From: Leucosporidium creatinivorum | Taxonomy: Eukaryota > Basidiomycota > Microbotryomycetes > Leucosporidiales > Leucosporidiaceae | Direction of reading: 5' to 3' | NCBI GenBank assembly: GCA_001600635.1 | Contig: BCKL01000005.1 | Location: forward strand, 1,192,443 to 1,256,442 | DNA length: 64,000 nucleotides | Shown here: positions 1-10,900 of the stretch, one piece after another | Layout: each line of letters begins with the position of its first letter | Position numbering within the stretch: the first letter of the stretch is position 1 | Notes under the pieces: model-generated | What the model saw: the letters and a program-made list of their open reading frames with translations, nothing else | Databases searched by the model: none | What the model was told of the DNA's origin: nothing | Position numbers and translations under genes: made by a program

Positions 1-1
1 C

Positions 2-881
2 GTGTTCGATACCGAGCTCATCTTTCAACTGGCGCAGAAGATCGAGGTGAGTCTGCATCCCTGCCTTCATTGCGCTGGCGCCGAGCTGACCTCCCTCTCC
101 CTTCGCTACAGACCCTCACCGCCAGCGGCATCTCCCTACCCCTCGAAGAGCTCTTCCTCGAGGGCAAGCAGCCCTCTCATCATCGCTCTACCCTCCTCAC
201 CGCCCTCGCCAAGGTCCCCTCCCTCAAGCGACTCGCCCTCTACCACCTCCTCAACGCCAAGCCTCAGCTGCTACACGAGATTCACGAGGCGGCTCCTCAG
301 TTGGAGGCTTTGACACTTGTTCTCGGCGATACCAGCGCTCCTGTGCAGTGGCCTGCTCCTGTGGTGCGTTTCTCGCCTCCGAGCGCCCGTCGTTCTGAGC
401 CCTAGCTGACCTTTCCGCTGCTCTCCTCGCCCTCGCACCGACCTCCTCGACTACAGGAAGAGTACCTCTCCCCCCTCTCCAAGTTTCTTAACCTCAGTTT
501 CTTCGCCTGGGATCAACGCACACCCCAGATCAGCCCCACCCTCGGCGAGCCACTCAAGAAGCGCCTTGAGCTCGAATACGACACACTTTCGGCGCTGGGA
601 CGGGCGATGCCCAAGTTGGAGGAGGCTGTCGCGATTACGGAGGATGTCAGTGAAGGTGAGGTGTCGGCTCTTTGGCGAGGCGGGACTCGGCGGGCGTGTG
701 AGGCGCTCAGTGGCTTTCGAACGGAAGCTAACCTCGCCTGTGTTACGCTACAGGATCATGCGGCTACTTCGCCGCCTTCAATCGACTCCGAGGCGGTGCC
801 GTGCGCGTGCAGGTCAAGAAGGATCGCGCGACCGACTTCCTGGTCGGGTTCGAGCGGTGGTGCGTGATTGCCGATGATTAA
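2..881 (+). CDS. Leucine-rich (F-box/LRR-like) protein, 3' part
   Basis: The gene is cut by the left window edge, so the true start lies outside. Four exons join cleanly: 2-46, 112-363, 457-655 and 754-881, giving 207 residues and a TAA stop. Introns show GTGAGT, GTGCGT and GTGAGG donors, CTGAC or CTAAC branch sites and CTACAG acceptors. The protein has leucine-rich stretches (LPLEELFLEG, VPSLKRLALYHLL, APQLEALTLVLG) spaced like the divergent LRRs of basidiomycete F-box proteins, and ends FERWCVIADD. No F-box is visible because the N-terminus is missing. Function is unknown; a role as a substrate adaptor would be a guess from the LRR-like pattern. Confidence 0.7.
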
Positions 882-1288
882 AGCAGAGGTATACACGCGC
901 CCAAGTGCCTTGCAATACTGTTGTACGAGCTTCTCCGGAGCTGAGGGCTGATGCGGCGAGCAGAGAGCAGGGGGCCTAGCGAATTAAGGAGGCTCGGCGA
1001 TCACTTCACTTGGCTTGATAGCCAGTGCACGCTCGTGGCCCCGCTAGAAACGGGCAGCAGTCCTCGTCGCCCACAAGCAGCCGACCGCCCGACGACCCGC
1101 CGCCCGCGAGAATGCTTCGGCGCCCCTCCTGCTCGCCGTCCCTACTCCGCCGACCCTCGTCTCGTGGCCTTCTCTGACACTCGCGACAACGCCACGCCAT
1201 CTCTCTTCTCTCCTCTCAGATGTGGGATGTCCCCAACGCAATCTTGCAACCACGCCGAGTTGTACAGAACCGGAAACCCTGGCCGTAT
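882..1288. other. Intergenic, 3' ends of two convergent genes
   Basis: About 400 bases between the stop of the leucine-rich gene (+) and the stop of RPS16 (-). Both neighbours converge here, so it should hold their 3' UTRs and terminators. Only short shadow reading frames are present and no RNA gene was seen. Confidence 0.6.
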
Positions 1289-2162
1289 TTAACGGTAGCT
1301 GTGGAGAGGGAGAGGGTCAGCGAACGGCTCCTGGAGTGGATTAGCGTGGGAAAAATCACGATTTCTGGAAGCGGGAGCGGGCACCGTTTCCACCGAACTA
1401 GAGAAGGAAGGCGACAAGTTAGCGCTCGGCCGAGGGAGGAACGCCGAGATTCGGGGCGCACCTTCTTGGGCTCGCAGCGACGGGGGTCGGCGACGAGGAG
1501 AGTCCTGTCGTAGGCGACGAGGACCTTGCGGACCTCAAGGGCCGAGGCGGCGTCCTCGTACTTGGCGACGTAGGCGACAACAGCCTTGGCGATGGCCTGG
1601 CGGAGGGCGTAGACCTGCGAGGTGTGTCCTCCTCCGGAGACACGGAGACGGATGTCCATGCGGGCGAGGGGGGAGGGGAGGGAGGTGGTCGACGAGGTGA
1701 AGGAGGAGAGGAGGAGGAGGGGCTCTGTTGATAGGGAGCGCCGAGTGGAGGTTCGAGATAGACGCATATGCGGGGGCCGGGACGAGATCAGCGACTCGGT
1801 CTGACGAGCTGTACGATACAGCAGTATCTCCCTCGGTCGTCTCGGCTGTATTCAAACACTCACCGTAGAGCTTGGGGCGGAGGATGGGGGAGCCGTAGAG
1901 CGAAAGGGGAACTCCGTTGACCTTGATGAGTCCCTTACCCTCCTGCAGAACATCAACCACGAGAGCATAGGTCAGCCCTGCCGAATTCCTGCATAGTCTC
2001 CCCCTCCCAGCAGCATCTGAGCCTCCCTCCGGCTCGCCTCTCCAATCCCAGCTGCCTCCTCTCCGCATCTCAATGAACATGGTAACGCACGCGAGCGAGG
2101 GCGACAGCGGTGGCCGTCTTCTTCTTGCCGAAAGTCTGGACAGACTGCTGGGTGGACGACAT
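1289..2162 (-). CDS. RPS16: 40S ribosomal protein S16 (uS9)
   Basis: Structural protein of the small ribosomal subunit whose C-terminal tail reaches the P-site tRNA. Exons on the minus strand are 2162-2091, 1942-1864, 1724-1462, 1397-1360 and 1298-1289, totalling 462 nt (153 residues). Family blocks are clear: [80 protein letters not shown]-like and [15 protein letters not shown]. The last exon is only 10 nt and supplies Y, R and TAA. If its 61-nt intron (GTGATT donor, CGCTGAC branch, CCACAG acceptor) were retained, the protein would stop at QKS without the universal KSYR ending. The protein is roughly 8 residues longer than usual because of a Ser/Thr/Pro-rich insertion between PLLLL and MDIRL. 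The start MSSTQQS matches the family length. Confidence 0.95.
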
Positions 2163-4751
2163 CTGTTGGTGGGTGAATTGGGGAGGGATCAAAGGTTCGA
2201 GGTGGTCGTGGGCGAAGGTGTAGGGGCAGCAGGACGACAAGGGCGGGTGGGAAATTGAAGTGTTCGGGTGCAGAATTCGATTTGGCGATGTAGGAGAGCC
2301 ACAGAGAGTCGTAAGGAGGAGGGTCAAGGGTTCAATAGCGAGAGGGCGAAAAAATGGTCGTCAAAGGCGCGGCAAGAGGGTGAGATGTAGGGGAGCGGGA
2401 GCAGAGGTTAGTGGTGCGCTACACGGGCAGCAATTCGCACTTGCTGCACGTTACCTCAGACTTACGTTGGTGAAGGGAGAACAGGCGAAACCAACCTTGG
2501 GCGCTGACGAGGCCAAGTCGACCCTCGACCGGCCAAGTTCGAAAGGGGGTTGCTGCTCAAATGTACTCGATTAACTCGCTCGACAAGCTCGGTCGGGCTC
2601 GATGAATCGAATGCAAATCGTTTCAGATGACTTTCTGTACACTTGCAACTCTGTAGCCCAAAGCTGGGCTCTCGCTTGCGAGCCAGCTTGCGCCGGAACG
2701 GCATGTAGGGATCGCGAGGAGTCACCAAATAAGTGAGATGTAGCTCGGTCACTGAAGCTAGCCTACAGCTTCGCAATGAGACGCCCATGAAGAGCGAGAG
2801 TGTGAGAAGCCGTCTCGGCGCACCGGCCAGAAGCACAGCTGGCGAGGTGCAGCGTGCTGATAGCTGACAGTCACCTCTATTCGCAGTAGTGTACAGTGTA
2901 CCTTAAACGAGAAGCTGTATGAGCTGGTCGAAACTTTCGGCGCGGAGAAAGCGCTGTCGCTGCACTTCGGCGAGGGCTGGCGAGCTCAACGTGAGCCGGG
3001 AAGCCTGGGCAGAGAGTTGGGAAGGCAAGTAGATACGTGCTAGGTAGGGTGAAGCTCAATCCAATACAAGCTGCACCCTGTCGCCAAAGCGAGGCCGAGC
3101 GAGCTTGGCCCAGCGCCGAGCTCAAAATGGCTCGCTTCGCCTCTTTGCTCTCTTTCTCTCCTGCCACATCCTTCTGGAGTGGTCGTTGCGTGTAGCATTC
3201 TCAAGCATGGTGCTCTCGCTCGTGTGAGTGCAGGCCTTCTGGAAAAGGCTCTGCCACCTGGATCAAGGCCCGACTCTTCCTCGCGTGAAGCTGCTCGTCG
3301 ACCTCCAACTCTCCTTCAGCGAAGGATCGCAGAGCAGCTGCTCCCGCTCTTGTAGCGTCGGGGAGCAGTTTCACTCGCGATCCTGGGACGACCGCTTGAG
3401 CCTCCCATACAGCTCTCGCAGCCTGCTCTTCGTTGAGCAAGCTCGAACTGAGATCGAAGCGCCCGAGGAGCTCGCTGCCGTTTGCTCCTCTTTAGCGCTG
3501 GGAAGGCCGCTACAGCATTCCCGCTCAAACTTGAGCCACAATACGCATGCGCGCTTGCAGAATGCTGCTCGTCCGCTGCCTTCGTAATGAGGCCTTTAAT
3601 GAGGAGCCGCGAGGAAGTGCCCCTCATCTCAAGCGTCGACGGGAGGCGCGCTACAAGTCCTCCCATTCCAGTTTCCGAGCTACCACGTCTTCTCGGTGCT
3701 CTCTTGGCACCCAGAGGTGATTCCTTTGTCGCGCTGCTGGCTTGTATGGATACAGGGAGCTCGGGAAGGGAGAGTCTCGGCGAGCGGGCGGGCTGCAGAG
3801 GGGATGGTGGGAGTGCAGGACAAGCAGCAGCGAGGGGCAGAGAGGGTGGGGGTTCAGAGGAACACTCTAAGCTCACCACCCAGAGGCAGAGCATACCGCT
3901 GGGCGTGCTCTCTACAGCTAGCAGCCTCTCGTCAGGCTGACTCGCTTCAAGTCCGGCGGCGGCGCTCGGTGTCCAATCTCAAACAGGCGAGTCGCGCCTG
4001 ATGCCCTTCGTACCCTCTGCTCAGTTCGCCACTACCTTTTAAGTCTCAACTAGAGCCGCATACCGGGACAAACTTTCACATGCTCGACGCTTTGAGCAGG
4101 CGAGGGCTGAGGTTCGTCTTCGCCGAGCCTTACGCACAGTGAAGTGGAGCCCGCTGATGACTCCCAGGAGCGCTCTACCATGCCATCAAAGTCCTCTGCT
4201 GCGCCCAACTATGCGTATGCCTCTGTCAAGGGCGCAAGAAGAGGAGCAGAGCGCCGGGCCTCTTACTCTTGCGCCGAACTCGGACTGACAGCCCTCGGCG
4301 AGCGTACATGAGGACTACGAGGCTGCAGTGTTCTGTTGGCCCATCCAGAGATTGCTGATGGTCATTCGAGCGTCCGAGTGCGGCGGGAAGAGGAGGGATT
4401 GCGTCGCAGGAGAGAACGCCGAGAACGCCGAGATTGTCGAAAGGGGCAGACCGCGCCCACAGCAGGCAGACTCGGTCGGAAAGGGGAAGGGCGTGCTGAG
4501 CATTGAGAACCTGAGAGCTCCAGACGGAGAGATGTAGCACGACGGAGCAAGGGAGGAGGGCGAGGGAAGCCCAAGTCGACCCTGCGCCAAATGCTGCAGG
4601 AACTCGGTGTCGCCATCGCCGAGCTCGCCCTAGCAGGGCGATGCGAATGAGCAGCGTGCGCGCAGTACCGTTCTACAAGCTCACAGAAACGCTTGAATAG
4701 TCCTTGCTAGTTATGAATGGTGTATGTTCTGCTTCTAGACGGCCTGAAGCT
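2163..4751. other. Gene-poor region of about 2.6 kb
   Basis: Between the RPS16 start and the PPR gene stop no reading frame looks like protein; the longest (about 190 codons at 3316-3894, minus) is low-complexity Ser/Arg/Ala and resembles nothing known. The part just above 2162 must hold the RPS16 promoter. A plus-strand intron-like string occurs at about 2847-2886 (GTGCAG donor, TAGCTGAC branch, TTCGCAG acceptor), so a spliced non-coding transcript is possible but unsupported otherwise. CGCCGAG/CTCGGCG heptamers recur along the region. No tRNA-like cloverleaf was recognised. Confidence 0.5.
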
Positions 4752-7750
4752 CTACTTCCTCCCACCTCGCCTGCTCGCCTCCTGCTGCTCCTTGCGCCAC
4801 CTCTTCCTCTCCAAGTCCTTCCTCGGCCTACCCTCTTCCACCTCCTTACTCCTCGCCACAGCGCCCTCATACATCTTGGTGATGCCCGTCACCGTTCGGA
4901 CACCCTTGGAATCCTCGACGTTCTGCAGCCGCAGATGAAGGATCTTGATGTCGTTGAAGAGGATGCGAGGAGGCCGGTCGATCTCAGAGGAAGCGGTCGT
5001 TTCGGGGTAGAGGATGTTTGACATCTTAAGCGGTGAAGGGAGGTAGGGCAGGGAATTTGCGGCATGACGGTGCTGTTGGGCGTGGTACTGATGAGCCTCG
5101 GGTGGGTATGTCGCGATGAAGCGCTGGAGGAGAGCGAGGGCTTCATCGTTGGCGTAGTTTCTGGAGCGAGAGCGAAAGGCGGTCAGCGCCGAGCAGCCGA
5201 GCAAGAACAGAGCGAGCACTCACCTCGCCAGCACACGAACCATGCTACTCCACATCGCCGAGATGTTGTTCCCGCTCCGCCCCACCTGCTTCATGACGCC
5301 GTGCTCCTCGACCTCACTCATCTGCCACACCTTCCACTCGGCGAACGTCTCCCTAGCGACCTTCAACGCCAGGTCCCTGTTCTTGGCCACCTCGCACTTC
5401 TCCATCATCCGCTCAAACGCATGTCGGTTCTTCTGCACTCCCAGGCTTGTGTAGGCCGTGTCGAAGAAGTCGACCATCTCGGGGAAGGGAGCATGGTTGC
5501 CGAGGACGGAGAGGTAAGAGTTGAGGAGGAAGGGCGTTGGCAGGACGGCGGGGAACATGGAGAGGTAGGATGGAGGGGGACCGTCGGAGGAGGAAGGGAA
5601 AGCCTCGGCGCCGACGCATTGCATCATGAGGTTGCGAGCTTCGACGACGAGCTCGTCGGCGTTTTGAGGGAGTGGACCTGGGTAGAAGAGGGAGGACTCG
5701 CCGAGGAGCTCGATGATGTCGGCGGTGGAAGAAGCCGTGCGCTCCTCGATGGGCGCGTTGGAGGTGGCCGGCGTGTCGACTGAGGGGTAAGAGGAAGGCT
5801 CGGGCGAGGCGACGTCCTCGGCGGGCGAATCGTCGGACGCAGCCGGCGGAGAGACCGTTGGCGTGCGAACTCGTCGCGCCGCGTTGTTCGACACAGGTGG
5901 CCTGTGTGATGCGTAGGTCTGGAAGACCAAGCCCATCGTATTCGAGTCCGGTGTCGAGTCGCCTCCAGTGCCGACCATCTTGACGAGCATCCACCTCGCC
6001 CTTGCCAGGTCTCCATGGCGCATCGCGCCCTCTAGTACCGCATGGAACGTATGTCTTGAAGGCATGACGTTCGTATCCAGCATCTGCCTCATCAACCTCA
6101 GCGCCTCGAAGTAATTCGGCTGCGAGCCTTCCTTCGCGCAAGCGCGGATGACGCCGTTGTAGGCTAACTCGGAGGGAGGAAGCTTATTGTCGACAGTCAT
6201 CTCGATGAAGAGGTCGAGAGCGCGCTCCGGGCTGGGGTGAGGCCCTCGCGAGCAGGCTTGGATCATCTCCGAGTAGAGGGCCACGTCGGGGACGGGATGC
6301 GAGACGAGCCGAGTATGGGCGTAGAGATCCCAGCCTCGACTGTAGAGATGGGGTGGGGAATCTGGTGCAAGGAGGGTGCGAATGACGTTGGTGTAGGTGG
6401 CGAGGAGGGGTGTGTGGCCGGTCGCCTCGAGCGAGTAGAGGTGCTTGAGAGCGAGCTCGGGACGCGCAGGAAGGAGGATCGAGAGGAGATAATGGTGGGA
6501 GGTGACCGACATGGGAAGGGAGTCTGCAGAGCTGCCGGTTAGCAGGGGATTCCCCACCGCGTCGAGCGAGCACTCACGCTCTTGGGCGAATTTGGCGAGG
6601 GTAAGAGCATCGCGAGTCCGGCCTTGCGCAGCGTAGAGAGCCAAGATGTCCGTAAGAACATCGCCATCCTCCATCAATGTCGATTTCTGGAGCACAACAC
6701 CACCGTCAGCTGCATATGGGAGTAAGAGGACGAGTCGTTTCGCACCTGCATGAGGCTGAGCCCTTGCAACACCGAGCTGATGCCGTCCTCTTCCTCAGCC
6801 TAAACGTTGTAGAACGATGTGTTAGCAGTGATCGGAATGCCGAGTTGAGCGAGCTACTCACCACGCTGAGCAGCAAATCTCTCCACTCCGAGTGGACGAC
6901 CAGGCCGAGCGGCACAGCGAGCTCCTCAACAGCTCCAGCCTCGGCATTGGGAGCGGCAGCGACTCCTTCTGCTGATTGATTAAGCTCCGCCAGCTTCCGG
7001 AGCAGCCTTCGAGGCGGGCTGGGCTCCACGACCGTGACCGCCGCTGCCGGAGCCTCGTCTCCGAGCGCCCTCTCTCCGCTATCCCGCTTCATCCGAGCCG
7101 AGAGCCTGCTTGATAGCGAGTCCTGCGTAGTTCTGCCATCCTCTGCGAGCTTGACCGCCTCCAATCGCTGCTCCAACTCGGCCAGTCGCTCCTCTCTGCC
7201 CTCCGCCTCGACAGCCGAAGAATCCTCCAGCAGCAGCGAGCTGGGAGCTGCCAGAGCAGGGGAGGCAAGCTCTGATGGAGGAGCATCTAGCAAGCCGCGG
7301 TACATGCTTTCCAGCTGCTCCTCGGTCAAGGGAGCGAGGCCTTCAGTGAGCTCCTGCAGCGCGCAAAAGCGAAGTAGCTGTCAGTCCGGTCCTGCAGTGC
7401 GCTAGAGGGTAGCAAAGACGCACCTCTGACGTTATACGCTTCTCCTTGAGCTCCAGGTTCCGCTCGAGGTTGCTAGCATGCTTCTCGGCGCCCTTTGCCT
7501 GCTCGAGCAGCTTCCTCTCTCCTCGAATTGACTGCTTCCGCTTGATCTTCTTGACCCGTTCGACAGCCTTCTCCCTGGCTAGCTTGATCCGCTGGCTGCT
7601 CCATGAGGTAGAAGAGGTCGAGAAGGGGTGAGAGGGGAGCTCGAGGTCTTTGCTCGAGCCGACGACGAAGGACAGCGCCAGCAGCGAGTGTTGAGCGTAG
7701 CGCAGGGCAGAGGGGCTCCCTGCGAGCAGTCGTCGAGGTGCCGAAAGCAT
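4752..7750 (-). CDS. Mitochondrial pentatricopeptide-repeat (PPR) protein
   Basis: Six exons (7750-7424, 7353-6862, 6799-6746, 6686-6578, 6523-5224, 5160-4752) sum to 2691 nt, 896 residues, in frame throughout. The N-terminus MLSAPRRLLAGSPSALRYAQ is rich in Arg, Ser and Ala without acids, as in mitochondrial presequences. A basic, probably coiled-coil region follows (KLAREKAVERVKKIKRKQ, then LAELEQRLEAVKLAE). The central part holds degenerate helical repeats of PPR type: LTDILALYAAQGRTRDALTL, ATYTNVIRTLL, VALYSEMIQACSRG, LAYNGVIRACAKEG, HTFHAVLEGAMRHGDLARAR. Fungal PPR proteins of this kind usually act in mitochondrial RNA processing or translation, but no specific target can be named. The C-terminal 138 residues are basic and charged and may bind RNA. 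Exon 3 is only 54 nt. Confidence 0.85.
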
Positions 7751-7983
7751 ACCGAACGTTGGAGGTGTACAGACGAGGAAGGATGGCAGAAGAGCAAGGA
7801 GCTCAGCTCGCTTTCGCATTCGCTTCGCAAGCCGACCGAAGTCTCGCTCGAGGATGTAGTCGAGAAAAGGTCCATTACTGTAAGAGATGAGAAGCATAGG
7901 CTATAACGAGTCCACCGAGTCCTAAAGTCAAATCTGAGCGAAACGAATGAATAGTGTCCAAACCCCCTCCTTCTCGAGCTCTC

Positions 7984-10900
7984 CTACTCCTCCCTAGCAC
8001 CAGCCGATGCCTGAGGCTGACCGAGGTTCAGCGGCGAGCCGATCCTTCCATCCTCCGCAACCGAGTGGTCTCCCATGCCGTGCTGACCGCCGAACGAAGG
8101 TTGCTGGCCGTGACCGCCGAGCTGCGATCCGCCGAAGTGGTTCTGGTAGGGGTTGACCCCGTAAGGGCTGCCGGCGCCAAACTGCTGACCCATGAAGGGA
8201 GGAGCTTGGATAGGCGGCGAGGAGGGGTAGAAGGGAGCCTGGGAGAAGTTCATGGAGGGGTACTGGACGGCGCTGAGGGCAGGCGATCCTCCTGGCGAGG
8301 CGGAGGGGGGAGACGAGTAGGCGGCCATCGCCTGCATGTAGGCCGCTTGAGCGGCGGCTTGCGCTGCAGCTTGAGCGGCGTGTTGAGCAGCCATCATCTG
8401 CTGCTGATGCTGCATCTGCGGAGGAGAGAGAAGCGAAGTGTCAGCTCATGTGCGCGAGAGAGGCGAGACGGGGAGACGGCGAGGCAAGCTTACATGATCG
8501 ACTCCTCCTCCAGGCGAGCTCGGTCCTGCACCTCCCATGGCACTTTGCGCCGGAGGCGGCGAGGAGGCAGGGGGCATGCCCATCTGCGATCCTCCCATCG
8601 AAGGCGAGCCCATCTGCGGGAATCCCCCGTACCCTCCGCCGCCCATCATCCACGGGTTCCCTCCGTAGCCTCCCATCGTACCCATGCCCATCGATCCCAT
8701 CGTGCCGTAGCCGCCGCCGAACTGAGCCGCCTGCATCATTTGCATCTGCATCTGCTGCTGCATGAACTGCTGCTGGGCGAGCTGCTGGCGCTGGAGGTCG
8801 TCAAGCTGCTTTTGCCGCTGTTAAAGAGCAGAGGAATGGTCAGACTCGGCAAACGGTAGAGCGACAGCGTCTGGACTCACCTGCTCGGCGAGCTTGCGCT
8901 CCCTCTGCTGCTCGGTGAGGGCTCGGCCGACACCTCCCGTCCGCTCCTTCTCGCGCTGATGCGAGGTGATGGCGCCGACGAGACCCGTCTGCGGTGGTGG
9001 AGGCTTCGAAGGAAGGCTGACGAGCGGTCCTCCAGTATCCCTCGCCTGGCTCTCCAAAGCCCGAGCCGAGCGCTCCTCCTTGTCAATGATGCCGGCGTGG
9101 AGCAGACCGTGAGGGCTGACGACGGGTCGGAGTTGAGGGGGCGCGGGCGACTCGCCGAGCATACGGAACTCGCCCTTGCTCGGCGAGGAAGGGAGAGGAG
9201 AGGCGTTGCTAGGCGACGGGAGAGGGGAGATGCGGTGGTCGGGCGAGGGGCCGTTCTCGTAGTACGAGCGGCGAGCCTCGTGCGGCGACATGCCTCCGAT
9301 GGGACGAGGACCGGGTTGAAGCGAGTTGCGAGAAGAGAGATCCTGCTGAGACGAGGACGAGGTGGGATCTTGCCTCGCAGCCACGGGGCCGTCGTCGTCG
9401 TCGCTATCATCCTCCTCCTCCGCCTCGTCCTCGTCCTCGTCGCTGTCGACCCATGCGCGCTGCTTGCCCTTGTTGGCGGCTCCGGGAGCGCGTCCAGGCC
9501 GAGTGAGCGCGGCCTGCTGAGCCGCTTCGGCGAGCTTGGCGGCGGCGACGCGCTCTTCTGCGCGCTTGTTGGTGGCGAAGCTCGAGGGGAAGGAGGTTGG
9601 TGCAGCAGCCGCGGTAGCTGAGGAGGGAGCGGGAGCGGGAACTGCAGGCGAAGTCGGCGAAGCGACTTGCGAGTGGTTGGGCTGATCGGCGAGCACCTCG
9701 ACGGCGGTCGAGTTGAGCGCAGGATTCTCATAGCCGTAGTGCTCGTCGGTCGTGGTGGCAGGGTTGAAAATACCACGCTTGGGAGGTCCGACGTGGAAGT
9801 TGGAGATGCGAGGAGCGATGGGCGAAGGCTCGGTCGACGACATAGTCCGAGGCGTGTCGGGAGGGGGAGATTCGGCGCGGTCGACGAAGTGCAGAGCGGC
9901 GAGGAGCTGTTCAGAGGCGGCGAGGTCAGTAATGTATTTCTTGAGTGTATTTCTTGAGAGCAAGGGACGACGTACATCAGAGTGGATGTTGTGGTCCTCG
10001 TCGTGACCGCCGTTGCGCGGCTGCTGATCAAAGCGAGGCGACGAAGCGTCCGACTGGGGTGACATGTGCGGCTCGGCAGCGGTAGGACGCGAAACGCTTG
10101 GTTGATCGAGCTGCTGCGGCTGAGCACGAGGCGACGATTCGGGAAGACTGGTCGTGTTGATGGTGGGCGAAGGACGGCGGTCGCGACCAGGCGACTTGGG
10201 AGGGATGAGAGGGCTTCCAATATGAGCGCCGGGATTGGGTGTCGTTTGCTGTCCGTCGAGCGTGGCGGTGTGTGCGCTGTTGGGACTGTCGGCCGCCTCG
10301 GCGTGATCGTTGCTAAACGTCTCCTGGTGCTGCTTGGGCGGCGAGAAGAGAGGCCGAGTGGTGTAAGGCGACTCGCCAGTTGGGCTGGGAGCGTCCATCG
10401 TCTCGGGGCTGTCGACGACGTGGCCTTGGTGCGCTTGACCATCTCGGGTACCGAAAGAGCGAGCACTGTCGGCTGCCGAGACCTCCGAGGGTGCCGAATT
10501 CGTCTGCTGCTGGACTGTCTCGAGCTGCTGGTGCGAAGGTACAGCAGCCGCCTCGGCCACTGGGGGTTCCTCCAATGCCGACCGCTCCGCCGAGTGGGGA
10601 CGCTCGGAGTCGTGGAAAACCTGGTTCGGCTCGGGCTTCTTCTCGACAACGGGCTCCGGCTCGACGGGAGCAGCCTGCTGCTGACGGTGGTGGTCGGCGA
10701 GGTAGGCGAGTCCGACATCCGACCCACCGCGCTCCATTACGGGTGTGCCCGCTACGGTCGAGGGCGCGCCGGGGGAAGCGAGGGCGGCGTTCGAGCGAGA
10801 AGCATTCGAGACGTTGTAAGGCTGCGACTGCTCGTGGTGCTGACGATCGTTGTTGTAAGAGGCGGGAGCATTGTTGTAGGAGATGTGGGTGGCGGCGGCG

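Noticed and set aside
3316-3894. 192-codon minus-strand frame in the gene-poor region
   Set aside because: Low-complexity Ser/Arg/Ala without any conserved pattern; overlapping plus frames are equally long.
8877-10727. 616-codon open frame on the minus strand in another frame of the CAF120-like gene
   Set aside because: It is Arg/Ser/Pro-rich, has no domain and lies fully inside the disordered coding part of the gene; a GC-rich shadow.
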